DNA of 64,000 nt from Obscuribacter phosphatis_A (GCA_017303615.1 JAFLCK010000005.1:1-64000); one strand, 5' to 3'. Shown: positions 25,177 through 34,976, counted from the stretch's first letter. Notes: generated by a model from the letters alone, not told the origin. Numbers and translations are program-made.

Positions 25177-25533
25177 TCAGCCAATTATTTTCTTGATTGC
25201 TTTAGACAGATCTTGCAATTGAAACGGTTTAGGCAAAAACTCTGTGGCACCGGCTTCTAAGCAAGCCTGTCTTTCTTGGTTGCTGGACATGCCCGAGAGA
25301 AAGAGTACCGGGGTGGTGCCGCCGGCGCCTCGGTATCGGCGCAAGACTTCTATGCCGTTTAGATAAGGCAATTGCCAATCTAGAACAATCAAATCAAAAT
25401 CATTGACTTGCAGTTGCTCCACCGCTTCCTGCCCGTCGGCGGCTGTCTCCACCATAAATTTTTCAAAGCCCAGCCAGTCTTGCACTGTTTCGCGCAAACT
25501 TTCATCGTCTTCAACCACAAGAATTTTTTTCAT
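25177..25533 (-). CDS. Single-domain response regulator (CheY-like)
   Basis: 118-aa stand-alone receiver domain. The acidic pocket EDDE (residues 8-11), the phosphoacceptor Asp in LIVLDWQLP (~52), the Ser in FLSGMS and the Lys in PKPFQ (~102) are all present, so it should be phosphorylatable. No output domain. It lies 36 nt after the multi-domain REC/HPt/GGDEF gene on the same strand. A phosphorelay with that protein's HPt domain is plausible. Confidence 0.94.
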   Translation of the reverse strand: MKKILVVEDDESLRETVQDWLGFEKFMVETAADGQEAVEQLQVNDFDLIVLDWQLPYLNGIEVLRRYRGAGGTTPVLFLSGMSSNQERQACLEAGATEFLPKPFQLQDLSKAIKKIIG

Positions 25534-25569
25534 GCTCTTTAGTTTGGTCTTTTTAGTCTGAGATTTTGT

Positions 25570-27681
25570 CTAGGCGATAATGCAATTGCGTCCGGCTTCC
25601 TTTGCCCTATAGAGCTTTTCGTCCGAGCGTCTGAGCAAGTCAGACAAGTCTTTACTCTCAGCCGGATATTCCACTATGCCCGATGAGAATGAAATTGAAA
25701 AGCTTTCATCGCGGTCTCCCTTAAACTCGAGCTTGCTCAATTCTTCTAGGGCTCTCTGCAGGGCGCCACGGGCTGTATTTCTAGGAATATGGCGGAAGGC
25801 GACGATAAATTCTTCCCCGCCCCAGCGTCCTCTTATATCTTCCACTCTAAATCTTTTCTTGAGCAGCTGACCAAGGGCAGCTAATACTCGGTCCCCGGCC
25901 AAATGCCCATGGCTGTCGTTTATTTGTTTGAAATGGTCGACGTCGATCAAAGCCAAGCTAAAGATTAGTCCGTTTCTTTCGCTTTCTTGCACCATCTTAT
26001 CCAGTTCTTCCATAAAGGCTCGTCTAATGGGCAGCCCGGTTAACACATCGAGGTTGGCTCTCTCTCTTAAAAGACGCGATCTTTCCAGTCTAACTTTCAC
26101 CCGGGTCAAAAGTTCTACTTTGGCGATTGGCTTAGGCAAGTAATCGTCGGCACCAGATTCAAAGGCAGCTAGTCTGTTTTCTAAGCCGGTGGCGGCGGTT
26201 AAAACAATCACCGGCAAATCGTGATAGCGACTTTCGCCGCGAACCAGCCGACAAACATCATAGCCCGATAGCCCTGGCATATTCACGTCGAGCAAAAGTA
26301 AGTCAGGATGAAAGTCGTTCATCTCGGCAAGAATGCGGGCACCGCTTTCCACCACTTTCACCAACATGCCTTCTTGACCCAGCACCGAAGCCACCACATG
26401 CACAAAATCTTGATCGTCGTCGACCAACAAAATGCGCGGACGTCCGCCGCTGCGGGCGCTGAGCAGATAGTCGATAGCCTGGCTGAGGTCGCCGCCGCTC
26501 AAATGACCTTCTTCTCCGTCTGAGAGCATAAGGGCGGCACCGGCATGGGTGCTGTCTTCTAAATCTTTTTCTTTTCTTTCCCCGGCTAAAAAGGCCACAG
26601 GCAGGCTTTCATACTGGGCAAGAGAGCGCAGTTCGCGCGCTAAATTGAGGGAGGGACCGGGTAATTTGATATCGATGTCTATTAGCACCGCATCAAGTGT
26701 CAGTCTTGCTGCCCGCTCCAGGGCCTCTTCGCGGTCAGAGACCTTTAGCACATGCACTTTCATACCGGCTCTGGTGCTCAGTACGCCACCACCGGCAAGC
26801 TCTGCCTTGCTGACCACCAAGACCCTCGCCGAGGCCGAATCATCGAAAACATCAAAATTGTCTTGCGGTATGGGCGGTCCACTTACCGGCGGCAGGCTCA
26901 TGTCGGTTTCAGGATCTATCTCTAGGGTCGAGAAGGCTCGTTTATCTACTTGGGCCGAAGGCGTGCCACCGAGAACAGTGGCATTGCTACGCACCAGATC
27001 CACCATCAAATCAATTTCTTCCCAGGCCGCTTCGTTCTTTTCCAGGCGATTGTCTTTGATGCTGGCCAGAGCTTTCTCAAGCGAACCTGCCGATTCACCG
27101 AGCACGCCAAAGCCGCAACTAGAGGCGGTGCCCTTTAGATTATGAGCTAATCTAATTGCCTCCAAGAGCGAATATTGATCTTCCGGATTGGTTTTGGCCG
27201 TTTTTATGGCGGCATTCAATTTTTTGACGCGCTCGGGCAAGACCTTGAGATAATTAGCCTGCAGAGTTTTAAATATAGTCTCTTCTTGCTCGATATGAGA
27301 GGTGATCTTCTTTTCTTCTTGGAAGATACTTTCGATTTGGGCGCCTAAGAGTGAGGCCTTGAGGGGCCGGTGCACCACCATGTCCACTTTCAGGTCGCTG
27401 CGCAGCTGTTTGTATATGGCTGCATCATGCCAAACTTTGGAAACATAAATGATACTGATATTGCGGTTGCTTGCTCGCAGTTTTGAAATAAAAGAAATGC
27501 CGTCGATGTCTTCTAGTTCGGCGCCGACTACAACAAGATCTATATTTTCGCCGGCGATTCTTGCCAGCCCGGCTTTGCCGGAAGCCAGGCTTTCTACTTT
27601 ATGTCCGCGGGCACTGAGCAAGGCATTGAGAAGCTCTTTTACCGAGTCTTCGATTTCTAAGTGCAGGATGGTTCGCGACAT
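25570..27681 (-). CDS. REC-HPt-REC-REC-GGDEF diguanylate cyclase
   Basis: 703 aa. (1) Receiver-like domain ~1-120 with Gly at the phosphoacceptor (LVVVGAELED), so inactive. (2) HPt domain ~135-245 with the His motif AHNLKGTASSCGF. (3) A second degenerate receiver ~285-410 (VLIDIDIKLPG). (4) A canonical receiver ~415-535 with VDDDQD, LLLLDVNMPG and PKP. (5) GGDEF domain ~540-703 with intact GGEEF (RGRWGGEEF) and an I-site RVED exactly five residues before it. It should make c-di-GMP with product inhibition, gated by the active receiver. No transmembrane segment. A CheY-like gene follows. Confidence 0.92.
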   Translation of the reverse strand: MSRTILHLEIEDSVKELLNALLSARGHKVESLASGKAGLARIAGENIDLVVVGAELEDIDGISFISKLRASNRNISIIYVSKVWHDAAIYKQLRSDLKVDMVVHRPLKASLLGAQIESIFQEEKKITSHIEQEETIFKTLQANYLKVLPERVKKLNAAIKTAKTNPEDQYSLLEAIRLAHNLKGTASSCGFGVLGESAGSLEKALASIKDNRLEKNEAAWEEIDLMVDLVRSNATVLGGTPSAQVDKRAFSTLEIDPETDMSLPPVSGPPIPQDNFDVFDDSASARVLVVSKAELAGGGVLSTRAGMKVHVLKVSDREEALERAARLTLDAVLIDIDIKLPGPSLNLARELRSLAQYESLPVAFLAGERKEKDLEDSTHAGAALMLSDGEEGHLSGGDLSQAIDYLLSARSGGRPRILLVDDDQDFVHVVASVLGQEGMLVKVVESGARILAEMNDFHPDLLLLDVNMPGLSGYDVCRLVRGESRYHDLPVIVLTAATGLENRLAAFESGADDYLPKPIAKVELLTRVKVRLERSRLLRERANLDVLTGLPIRRAFMEELDKMVQESERNGLIFSLALIDVDHFKQINDSHGHLAGDRVLAALGQLLKKRFRVEDIRGRWGGEEFIVAFRHIPRNTARGALQRALEELSKLEFKGDRDESFSISFSSGIVEYPAESKDLSDLLRRSDEKLYRAKEAGRNCIIA

Positions 27682-27790
27682 TTATTGGGGCAGTTCTTAT
27701 ATTTTAGATTTGAATTTACTCGGGTTTTTCTATTTTGACTTTCTTCTATTTTGGTTCTTTTCTCTTGAGTTTTTTTATTTTGCTCTTTGT

Positions 27791-28195
27791 CTATTCTGGA
27801 TTTTTTTCAAACTTGAGTGAGAGTGAATTGATGCAATACCTCAGACCAGTGGGTCTTGGTCCATCAGGAAAGAGATGACCAAGATGGGCGCCGCACTGGG
27901 TACAGGTGACTTCTACTCGGCGCATGCCATAACTTAGATCTTCGTGTTCGTCGATCAAAGCACCTTGCGCCGGTTTATAAAAACTGGGCCAGCCGCTGCC
28001 TGAATCATACTTACAGTTGGAATCAAAGAGGGGAGCTCCGCAACAAACACAGTTGTAAAGCCCTTGCTCGTGATTATTCCAATATCTGCCGGTGAAGGCT
28101 CGCTCGGTGCCTTTCTCTCTAGCCACATGATACTCTTCGGCGCTTAAGACCTGGCGCCAATGTTCTTCGTCGAATTTCTTTTCTTGACCGGACAA
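27791..28195 (-). CDS. msrB: Peptide-methionine (R)-S-oxide reductase MsrB
   Basis: 134-aa repair enzyme reducing methionine-R-sulfoxide in proteins. Two zinc-binding CxxC pairs (CVCCG and CTQCG), the SGSGWPSFYKP active-site loop, HLGHLFPDGP and the catalytic Cys in RYCINSLSL are all present. No signal peptide, so cytosolic. The start is TTG at 28195, well supported by GAGG 7 nt upstream. The ~100 bp downstream are very T-rich on the plus strand with repeated CTATTTTG-like words. Confidence 0.96.
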   Translation of the reverse strand: MSGQEKKFDEEHWRQVLSAEEYHVAREKGTERAFTGRYWNNHEQGLYNCVCCGAPLFDSNCKYDSGSGWPSFYKPAQGALIDEHEDLSYGMRRVEVTCTQCGAHLGHLFPDGPRPTGLRYCINSLSLKFEKNPE

Positions 28196-28268
28196 TTGCT
28201 TGCCTCACATTGCTAGGTGGCGCTAAAAAACTGGTCAATAGTATATCTGAAATGACTGAAAATCTAAA

Positions 28269-29639
28269 TCAAGAGGTTGTCTTGATAATCTCTAGTCGGG
28301 CTTTGACCACGGCGGCACTGGCTATACGTCCTTCGGGCAAGGTGAGGTCATAAACCAGTTTGGCCAGGGCCGGCGAAACTGCTACTTTCTCGGTCGGATC
28401 GGATACGCTTAGTGCAAGCGGGTCTTCGCCGGTCAAAAGATAATAGAGCGTGCCTCCCATGGCTTAAAGATCGCTCTGCGGCGAAGCCTTGCCTCTGAAC
28501 TGTTCGGGGGCGATATAGGCATGTTTGCCTACAAAGGTGCCGGTGGCATTGCCGATGAATTCATTGGCGGCGCCAAAATCAATAGCCACTAGTTTGCCGT
28601 CGTTTTGCAAGACCAGATTGTCAGGTGTGAAATCGCGATGAATCACCGGTGGCGCTTGGCTATGCAAGTAGACCAAAATGTCAGCCATCTGCAAAGCCAA
28701 ATCAAGCACCAAAGACTCGCGCAGCTTGCCGTGTTGTTTGACATATTGTCTAAGATCTGGTCCGGTGACGCTTTCCAATAGCAGATAAGAGCGTCCGCCC
28801 TCGCTGAAAAAATCCAGCACTTTCACTATCTTGTCAAAATCAAGCTTCATGAGCAGTCGCGCTTCGCGGGCGAACATCTCTTTTGCTTTTTCTTTCAGTT
28901 CGCTTTCGTAAGACTCAGGTATGACTGATTCTTTGAGAACCACCAGTTTGCCCTGCTTGGTACTGGCTAAATAGACTGCCGAAAGTCCGCCTGATGCAAG
29001 GGCTCTTTCAATTCTAATAGAGCCTTCGCGCACTCTCACGCCGGTTTCAAGGGGCATAAATGCTGCCGGTCGAAATCGGCGCTTCAATTCATCTTCCCAG
29101 ATATCGGTGTAAGAAAATTCGCTCTCGCTGCTCAGTCCGGCGTTCAAGCGCTTGAGCGTCTGGCTTAGCTCTTCTAAGCTGGCATCTTTCTCCCCGGGCA
29201 TAAAGAGCTGAATAGTGACAAGCAGCTTTTCGGTCTGGTTGCCATCAAGGCGATCTAGAGGCACCTTTATCGTCGGTAGATCTTTGGTCAGAGGCAAAAA
29301 TACTACTTCTTTTGCCGCCCCTTCGCCGGATACAAAGGCTCGGGCAATTTGATCCCAACCTAGATAACTGCCTTTCAGACGACCGCGGGATAGATCTGAC
29401 GGCATTTCTATGCCTCGTTTGTCCATGAGTATTTGCCTGGTCGAAAGTGTTTTCAATAGAGTCAAAAAGACTAAAGGAACAAGGGCGAAGAGAACAGTCA
29501 TCAAAATTGACATGCCGGCGCAGAAAATCGCCCCTAGAATTGGCAGAATCGACCAGAGTGGGAAGTTAGACTTGATGAGGGCGGCAGCACCCTCTTTCAC
29601 TGGATCTTGATAGTCTAGTTTGATGCAGAGTTCAGCCAC
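28269..29639 (-). pseudogene. Membrane Ser/Thr kinase interrupted by an in-frame stop
   Basis: The first frame (29639 to 28464, 391 aa) has two transmembrane segments (~28-62), a linker with a SYTDIW motif also found in the upstream kinase, and a kinase domain: glycine loop ASGGLSAVY, Lys in VVLKES, HRDFTPDN, DFG, YIAPEQFRG. It ends at PQSDL followed by TAA (28466-28464). The same frame continues at once with AMGGTLYYLLTGEDPLALS to 28269 (63 more codons from the next ATG). The family sequence here is SDIYAMG, so the stop replaces a Tyr codon. The C-lobe from subdomain IX on is lost unless readthrough occurs. GTG start, overlapping the upstream kinase stop by 8 nt. Confidence 0.85.
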
Positions 29640-31821
29640 TCAACACCTGCTTTTCGAGTTCGCTGTTAATTTTGATTACTAGAGAATCTTCTGCATCTAT
29701 TTCTTTGCCTTCTGGGTTCTCTGACAGATTTTCTGACAAATTTTCTGACAGAATCGGTGTCTCGACTTGGCTGAGGCGCTCTCTTATCTGTGCTGCACTG
29801 GCCGGTCTTTCGGAAGGAATTTGGCTAGTGCACTCTTTAATTAGCTGGTTGAGACTTTGATTGATTGCAATTCCTTTTTCGCCTGGGTTTGATTGTGTTA
29901 TAGGCTCGGGGTCTATGCCGGTAAGCAGAAAAAAGAGAGTAGAAGCCATGGCGTAGATATCGCTGCGATTCTCGGCATAACCTCTGAACTGCTCGGCCGG
30001 CACATAAGAATGCTTGCCTACTATGGTGCCTGTCACGCCTTCTCTATTTTCTGTGGCTACGGCAAAATCGATTAGTTTGAGCGAACCATCAGGCGCGATG
30101 ATTATATTGTCGGGGGTGAAATCTCGGTGTATAACTTGCTTGCTATGCAAAGCCTCGAGTATGTCGCACATAATCAGAGCCAGTCGTACTACCTCGGCTT
30201 GGGGCAACGGACCTCGCTCTTTCACATACTGCCTGAGATTTTTTCCTTCGATATATTCAAGAACGATATAGGTTCTTCTGTCTTCTAGAAAGAAGCCGTG
30301 ACATTGCACCACTAGATCGCTCTTGATTGATGCCAAAATTTCTGTTTCTTTCTTGATTTTTTCGAGGGTCTCGTATTCGGCGGGGCGGTCTAGATAGGGC
30401 GGAATAATTGTTTCTTTGAGGACCACCTTTTTGACTTTGCCGCTCGCCAACTCTTCGCGGTCGAGGGCTTGATAGGCTGTTCCTTCACCGCCTATACCTA
30501 TTTTGTCGATTATCTGATAGCGACCTTCTTGCAAGAGGGCACCCTCGCGAAGCGGCTCAATATTTTTTCTGATATTGCCGTCTGAAAGACTTTGCAGCCA
30601 AAGATCGGTATAAGATTTCTCCGCTCCACTCTTTAGAGTTTCAGTCACTTCAAGAGAGAGTGTGCTTGGCGGGGCAAATTCTTGAAAGGCTTTCAATAGT
30701 TTATCTCGGTCGCTAGGTGTCACCGCCCCTAGTTCTATAACTTCTTCTTTCTTTTTTTCGCCAAGAAATGTTGAAATGCGCGAAGTGAGCTTGATCTTCC
30801 ATTTATCAGGGCTAGCAGATCTAGTGCCTCCCACCAGTTCTATTTTTTCAAGATAGTCGAAGTTGACTCTGCCTCTTTCCTCAGACCAGAGTTCTGCCAT
30901 GAAGTCTGCTTCCACTCCTTGGCGATTGACCGTTATTGTATTAGTGCTGTAGATGACCTTGAATAGGTAATAGCTCAAAAGAGCTAGCCCTGCCCAGATC
31001 ATATAGGCAAAAAGGCGCCCAATTCCTGAATTGTCGCAGATGGTCTGAAATGTGAAACTATAAGATTGCAGACAGAAGAGAAAGGACGAAAGTAATTCAT
31101 AAAAAAGTCTGTTGCCTTGCACATCGCTCCAATTGCGAAGGGCATTGAACAAAGCCAAAGCCGAGGTCAGCCAGATTGGTGTTGCTATAACCAAGGTGCC
31201 GAGCGGACCTAGGGATTGCAGCCAGAAGTTGGCGGCACTTTTGAGCTGGGCCGGAAAGTCGCGGATGAAGCCATGCAGTTTATAGGGCAAGACCAATTCG
31301 TTTGGATTAGTAAGCTTATCTTGCTTCAGTGGTCTAAGGTTTTGCAAGGCTTCTTCGATGCGCGGCTCTATATGTAGACCCGAGACCCTCCGCGTGAGAA
31401 TCTCAATTAGCTTCTCAGAGTTCTCGGCGCCTAGATTGGCAAGTTCAAGTTTGAGATTATTTTCTTTACTTGGTCCAAAGTGCAGAATGATAGTGCCGTC
31501 TGTATAGTCATATTTGTTGATGGGCACACTGATTTTTTGCAGAGCTGCTATCTCATAGCTTTCATAACCGACTTTGATCATGCCATCATCAATAACAAGA
31601 TGCCTGGAAGCCAGGTTGGCTAAGAATCGGTAGAAGAAAAAGGCAAGATAGGCAATAAATAGACCTAGTCTTGTATTGAGCGGTTGATTGTAAGAAAAGG
31701 CGCCCAGCACAAGTAATGAGACCTGGGCATAAATCGGCAAAAGAAATACCGACCGCCAGGACAAACTCATATTTGCCATGGGAGAAGCAATCGGAAACTT
31801 GATCTGCTTTTTCTTTGCCAT
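29632..31821 (-). CDS. Membrane Ser/Thr protein kinase with N-terminal transmembrane/PH-like region
   Basis: 729 aa from ATG 31821, chosen because AGGAG lies 7 nt upstream; GTG 31860 is an alternative. The N-terminal half has transmembrane pairs around residues 20-65 and 200-300 with beta-rich segments between (possibly PH-like). The kinase domain occupies roughly the last 300 residues: GIGGEGTAY, Lys in VVLKET, HRDFTPDN, DFA in place of DFG, AEQFRG, SDIYAMASTLFFLLTG. The catalytic-loop Lys is Thr and the DFG Gly is Ala, so activity may be altered. The tail has SENLSEN repeats. It is the intact paralogue of the interrupted kinase that follows it. Confidence 0.87.
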   Translation of the reverse strand: MAKKKQIKFPIASPMANMSLSWRSVFLLPIYAQVSLLVLGAFSYNQPLNTRLGLFIAYLAFFFYRFLANLASRHLVIDDGMIKVGYESYEIAALQKISVPINKYDYTDGTIILHFGPSKENNLKLELANLGAENSEKLIEILTRRVSGLHIEPRIEEALQNLRPLKQDKLTNPNELVLPYKLHGFIRDFPAQLKSAANFWLQSLGPLGTLVIATPIWLTSALALFNALRNWSDVQGNRLFYELLSSFLFCLQSYSFTFQTICDNSGIGRLFAYMIWAGLALLSYYLFKVIYSTNTITVNRQGVEADFMAELWSEERGRVNFDYLEKIELVGGTRSASPDKWKIKLTSRISTFLGEKKKEEVIELGAVTPSDRDKLLKAFQEFAPPSTLSLEVTETLKSGAEKSYTDLWLQSLSDGNIRKNIEPLREGALLQEGRYQIIDKIGIGGEGTAYQALDREELASGKVKKVVLKETIIPPYLDRPAEYETLEKIKKETEILASIKSDLVVQCHGFFLEDRRTYIVLEYIEGKNLRQYVKERGPLPQAEVVRLALIMCDILEALHSKQVIHRDFTPDNIIIAPDGSLKLIDFAVATENREGVTGTIVGKHSYVPAEQFRGYAENRSDIYAMASTLFFLLTGIDPEPITQSNPGEKGIAINQSLNQLIKECTSQIPSERPASAAQIRERLSQVETPILSENLSENLSENPEGKEIDAEDSLVIKINSELEKQVLSG

Positions 31822-31875
31822 CGAAAACTCCTGGTCTTCTATACCCAGAAATCGATGCACAATGTTCGCAATTGG

Positions 31876-33138
31876 CTATTGGGCTTTGAATTCGCCTAGT
31901 TTGACTTTCAGTGATGTAAGCGAACCCTGTCTGAGCACGGCTATGCGGACGATATCGCCCGTTTTCTTACTCTTAACAAAGGCTCTGACATCTTCCGGTT
32001 CTTTCACCGGCTGACCGTCTATAGAAGTAATTACATCCTGAATTTGCAGTCCGCCTTCTTCAGCTGGGCTGCCCTGTCCGACCTGAGCAACCAGGGCGCC
32101 TTTGGTGTTGGGCGGCAGTCCCAGAGCCTGAGCCATGGCTTCGTCCATGATTTGCATCTTGATGCCGAGATAAGGGCGCGAGACATGTCCTTGCGCTATC
32201 AGTTGTTTAGAAACTTCCGAGAATACTTCAGAAGGTATGGCGAAGCCTATGTTCTGCCCGTCGCCTCTGATGGCGACGTTGACCCCCACCACTTCGCCTT
32301 TTATGTTGAGCAGTGGACCGCCCGAATTGCCCGGATTAATGGCGGCATCGGTCTGAATAAGATTGGAAATTGGTTTATTCTCGGCATCAATTGACCGACC
32401 AAGAGCCGAGATAATGCCCAGAGTGACTGTGTGGTCAAAGCCCAGAGGACTGCCGATAGCGATGGCAAAGTCGCCCGGTCTAAGTGACTTGCTTTCACCT
32501 ATTTTTGAGACCGGCAGACCTTTGGCGTCTATTTTGACCACGGCCAGGTCGGTAAAGGGATCTCTGCCTATAACTTTGCCGTCGAAAGTGCGCTTGTCTT
32601 GCAGCGAAACCTTAATTTGCTGGGCATTACCGACTACATGGTTGTTGGTCAAGATATAGCCGTCTTCTCTGATGATAAGCCCCGAGCCAACCCCGCGCCG
32701 CTTTTGCAATATGGGCTGGGGGACCATTTCACCGCCCCCGAAGCCAAAAAAGTCTAAGGGCGAGAAAGTCTCGGCAAAGTATGGCAACTGCACCACAGTC
32801 ATTGTGTCGATATTGACCACAGCTTTACCGGCGCTGTCGGCAATATTGGCTATGGTTTCGACGCCAAGGGCGCCGACGCTTGCCGCCGAAAGAGCGGCGC
32901 TACTGCCTGCCGAAAGTGAGGCGGAGCTGGTGTCTCCCGCCGCCCCCCCTACCGGAGCCCCTATCTGCGAGTTCTTTCCTACCAAGTAGGCACCGGTGAC
33001 GCTCCCTCCAAAGACTAAGCCCAGCGCCAATCCGATTGACAAAGACGAAGCTTCAAGTTTTCCTTTTGGGGACCTCAGGGACTTTATTGACCTCAGGAAT
33101 TTTATTGACCTCAGGAATTTTATTGACCTCAGGGACAT
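31876..33138 (-). CDS. HtrA/DegP-family serine protease with PDZ domain
   Basis: 420 aa. Membrane-anchored or exported (hydrophobic segment LSIGLALGLVFGGSVTGAYLVG). The trypsin-like domain has the His in TNNHVVG, Asp in FTDLAVVKI and Ser in NPGNSGGPLL. One C-terminal PDZ domain (~315-410, YLGIKMQIM...GLQIQDVITSIDGQPV). Role: periplasmic protein quality control. I start at ATG 33138 because a GGAGG box lies 5 nt upstream; the TTG four codons earlier has none. The N-terminus carries a repeated RSIKFL motif encoded by 18-bp repeats, giving a strongly basic cytoplasmic tail. Specific name (DegP, DegS or DegQ) not assignable. Confidence 0.94.
   Translation of the reverse strand: MSLRSIKFLRSIKFLRSIKSLRSPKGKLEASSLSIGLALGLVFGGSVTGAYLVGKNSQIGAPVGGAAGDTSSASLSAGSSAALSAASVGALGVETIANIADSAGKAVVNIDTMTVVQLPYFAETFSPLDFFGFGGGEMVPQPILQKRRGVGSGLIIREDGYILTNNHVVGNAQQIKVSLQDKRTFDGKVIGRDPFTDLAVVKIDAKGLPVSKIGESKSLRPGDFAIAIGSPLGFDHTVTLGIISALGRSIDAENKPISNLIQTDAAINPGNSGGPLLNIKGEVVGVNVAIRGDGQNIGFAIPSEVFSEVSKQLIAQGHVSRPYLGIKMQIMDEAMAQALGLPPNTKGALVAQVGQGSPAEEGGLQIQDVITSIDGQPVKEPEDVRAFVKSKKTGDIVRIAVLRQGSLTSLKVKLGEFKAQ
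33071..33136. repeat. 18-bp tandem repeats at the 5' end of the htrA-like gene
   Basis: Units begin with GACCTCAGG at 33071, 33089, 33107 and 33125 (3.7 copies, period 18). Each encodes the LRSIKF unit of the basic N-terminus. Confidence 0.92.
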
Positions 33139-33294
33139 CTGTGCCTCCAAATAGTCTGGTAATTAGACCTAAAGTTCATTATATTGACCATGGAAACTGA
33201 CGCATTTGCCATACAGCTTTGCTTTATCTTTCTTTGGAAAATTTCTTTCTTTGCGAATTTCTAGCAGGCTTCTTATTTTTACCTCTTGCCAAGT

Positions 33295-34860
33295 ATGAAC
33301 GCCGAATCAGACGAAAATAACAACTCAGAATCGCCTTCCGTCAAGGAATTGAGCCCGGAATCTTCCGGCGGCTATGGCAAGCACAGCATGCATGGCGGCG
33401 ATGCGCCAACCTTGCAGGTTTTTGCGGCGGGACAGGCTGCGGTTTCGGCTCCGGGGGCTGGCCTGGAAAAAGTCTCTGAAAAAGTCTCTGAAAAGATCTT
33501 GGGTCAAGATTCTAGTCAAGATTCTAGTCAAGATTCTAGTCAAGATTCTGGTCAAACTCAGATGCCGTACCGCGGTAGCGAAGTCGCCGAAGGGCTAAAT
33601 AATTGGTCTTGGAGCAGAGAATGTGAGGGTGAGGGCGCGGTTGAGTTTGTGAGCGAAGATGATGATTCGCCTGAATCTGAGCTTTCGGCTGGTAGCTTTG
33701 GTCGGACTTTTGAAAATGGTGATACTGCTAGGGTTGCCGGTGTCGCTGGCGCTATCGGGACGACTGCTGCAGGCGATAAAGGCAGTTTTCGCACCCAAGA
33801 AGGTGCTCGTGAGACGGCTTCTGCCAGCGGCTTGATGTCTGTGCGGGAATTGTCCCGAATTAAGCAAGAGAAGAGGCAACAAGAGAAGTCAAAACCTCCC
33901 ATGGCCTTCATTCTTGTTGCTTTGGCAGGCTGTGCCCTGCTCACCGCCTTAAATTGGTCTTCCTTAATTGGTGCTAGCGATCGCAGTCTAAGCCTTAGTT
34001 CCTCAGGTGGTGCAGCTTCACAAAACTCAGAAAACCCGAATGATATCTTTGCTGTCTTCTCCCAAATTTTTCGAGTGGAAAGTTCCGATGCTAAGCTGGA
34101 GCGCCTCAGAGCTGAATATCAGCGAGCTATGTCAGATTTACGCTTAGCAGATGCCCAGAAAATATTAGACGAGGCTATTTCAGTCAGACGTGAGGCTAAC
34201 CTCTTGCGGTTGAGAGCTCGTCTTAACTTTCGCCGCGGCAAACGCGAAGAAGCATTCAGCGATTGGACCGAAGCTTTAACAATTGCTCCGGGTGACGGCG
34301 ATGTTCTGAAAGATAGAGCTTGGGCTTATTGTCGAGATGATTCCCTTGACCTTGCGCTTGCCGATTATTCCGCGCTTGCAGAACAAGAGAATATGAAGCT
34401 TAAAGCCGCGGGCTTAGCTGGAAAGGCTCTGGTTTTCTCAATGAAAGGGAACAATTTGCAGGCTGAAACTTTCGCAAGACAAGCACTTAGCATTGAACCT
34501 GAAACAGCAAAGGCACATGAGGTATTAGGCAACTGCCTCCAGAAACAGGGCGATCTCAATGGTGCACTTTCAGAATACACAGCAGCTTTGAGAATCGATA
34601 GGTCAATCCCTGAAGCTTATTCAAATAGAGCGCTGGCATACTTGAATCTTGGCTTGAAAGAGTCAGCTCTAGGCGACCTAGAAACTGTGGTAAGACTCGA
34701 ACCAGATAACGACCACTATCGTTTCTTGCTAGGACGATTGGCTTATTCGATGGGGCGCAAGGACTTGGCTTTGACGAATTTAAAAGAGGCTGTTAAGTTG
34801 AATAGTTCGAACAGAAGATCAAAACAGTTGCTCGAGCAAGTTTCGGGAGATCTCAAGTAA
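33295..34860 (+). CDS. Membrane-anchored TPR protein
   Basis: 521 aa. The N-terminal ~200 residues are disordered, acidic and Ser/Gly-rich, with tandem EKVS and SSQD repeats. One transmembrane segment (AFILVALAGCALLTALNW) near residue 207 is followed by about seven TPR-type helical pairs to the C-terminus (ADAQKILDEAISVRREANLLRLRARLNF; AHEVLGNCLQKQGDLNGALSEYTAALRID; AYSNRALAYLNLGLKESALGDL). The TPR part is probably extracytoplasmic. I chose ATG 33295 over a TTG three codons upstream; neither has a clear ribosome-binding site. It is divergent from the HtrA gene. Confidence 0.82.
   Translation: MNAESDENNNSESPSVKELSPESSGGYGKHSMHGGDAPTLQVFAAGQAAVSAPGAGLEKVSEKVSEKILGQDSSQDSSQDSSQDSGQTQMPYRGSEVAEGLNNWSWSRECEGEGAVEFVSEDDDSPESELSAGSFGRTFENGDTARVAGVAGAIGTTAAGDKGSFRTQEGARETASASGLMSVRELSRIKQEKRQQEKSKPPMAFILVALAGCALLTALNWSSLIGASDRSLSLSSSGGAASQNSENPNDIFAVFSQIFRVESSDAKLERLRAEYQRAMSDLRLADAQKILDEAISVRREANLLRLRARLNFRRGKREEAFSDWTEALTIAPGDGDVLKDRAWAYCRDDSLDLALADYSALAEQENMKLKAAGLAGKALVFSMKGNNLQAETFARQALSIEPETAKAHEVLGNCLQKQGDLNGALSEYTAALRIDRSIPEAYSNRALAYLNLGLKESALGDLETVVRLEPDNDHYRFLLGRLAYSMGRKDLALTNLKEAVKLNSSNRRSKQLLEQVSGDLK
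33503..33550. repeat. 12-bp tandem repeat, four copies, in frame
   Basis: GTCAAGATTCTA units at 33503, 33515, 33527 and 33539, encoding the QDSS repeats. Two GAAAAAGTCTCT copies lie just upstream. Confidence 0.95.
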
Positions 34861-34976
34861 TTATGGACCAGGGCTAAAGCCTTTGTTGCCCCATCTAGGT
34901 TTATAGCAATAGATAAGTCATGCGAGTTTAAGTTGGTTTAGATGATTTTGGGAACTAATTAAGGTTAGGTTTGTTC

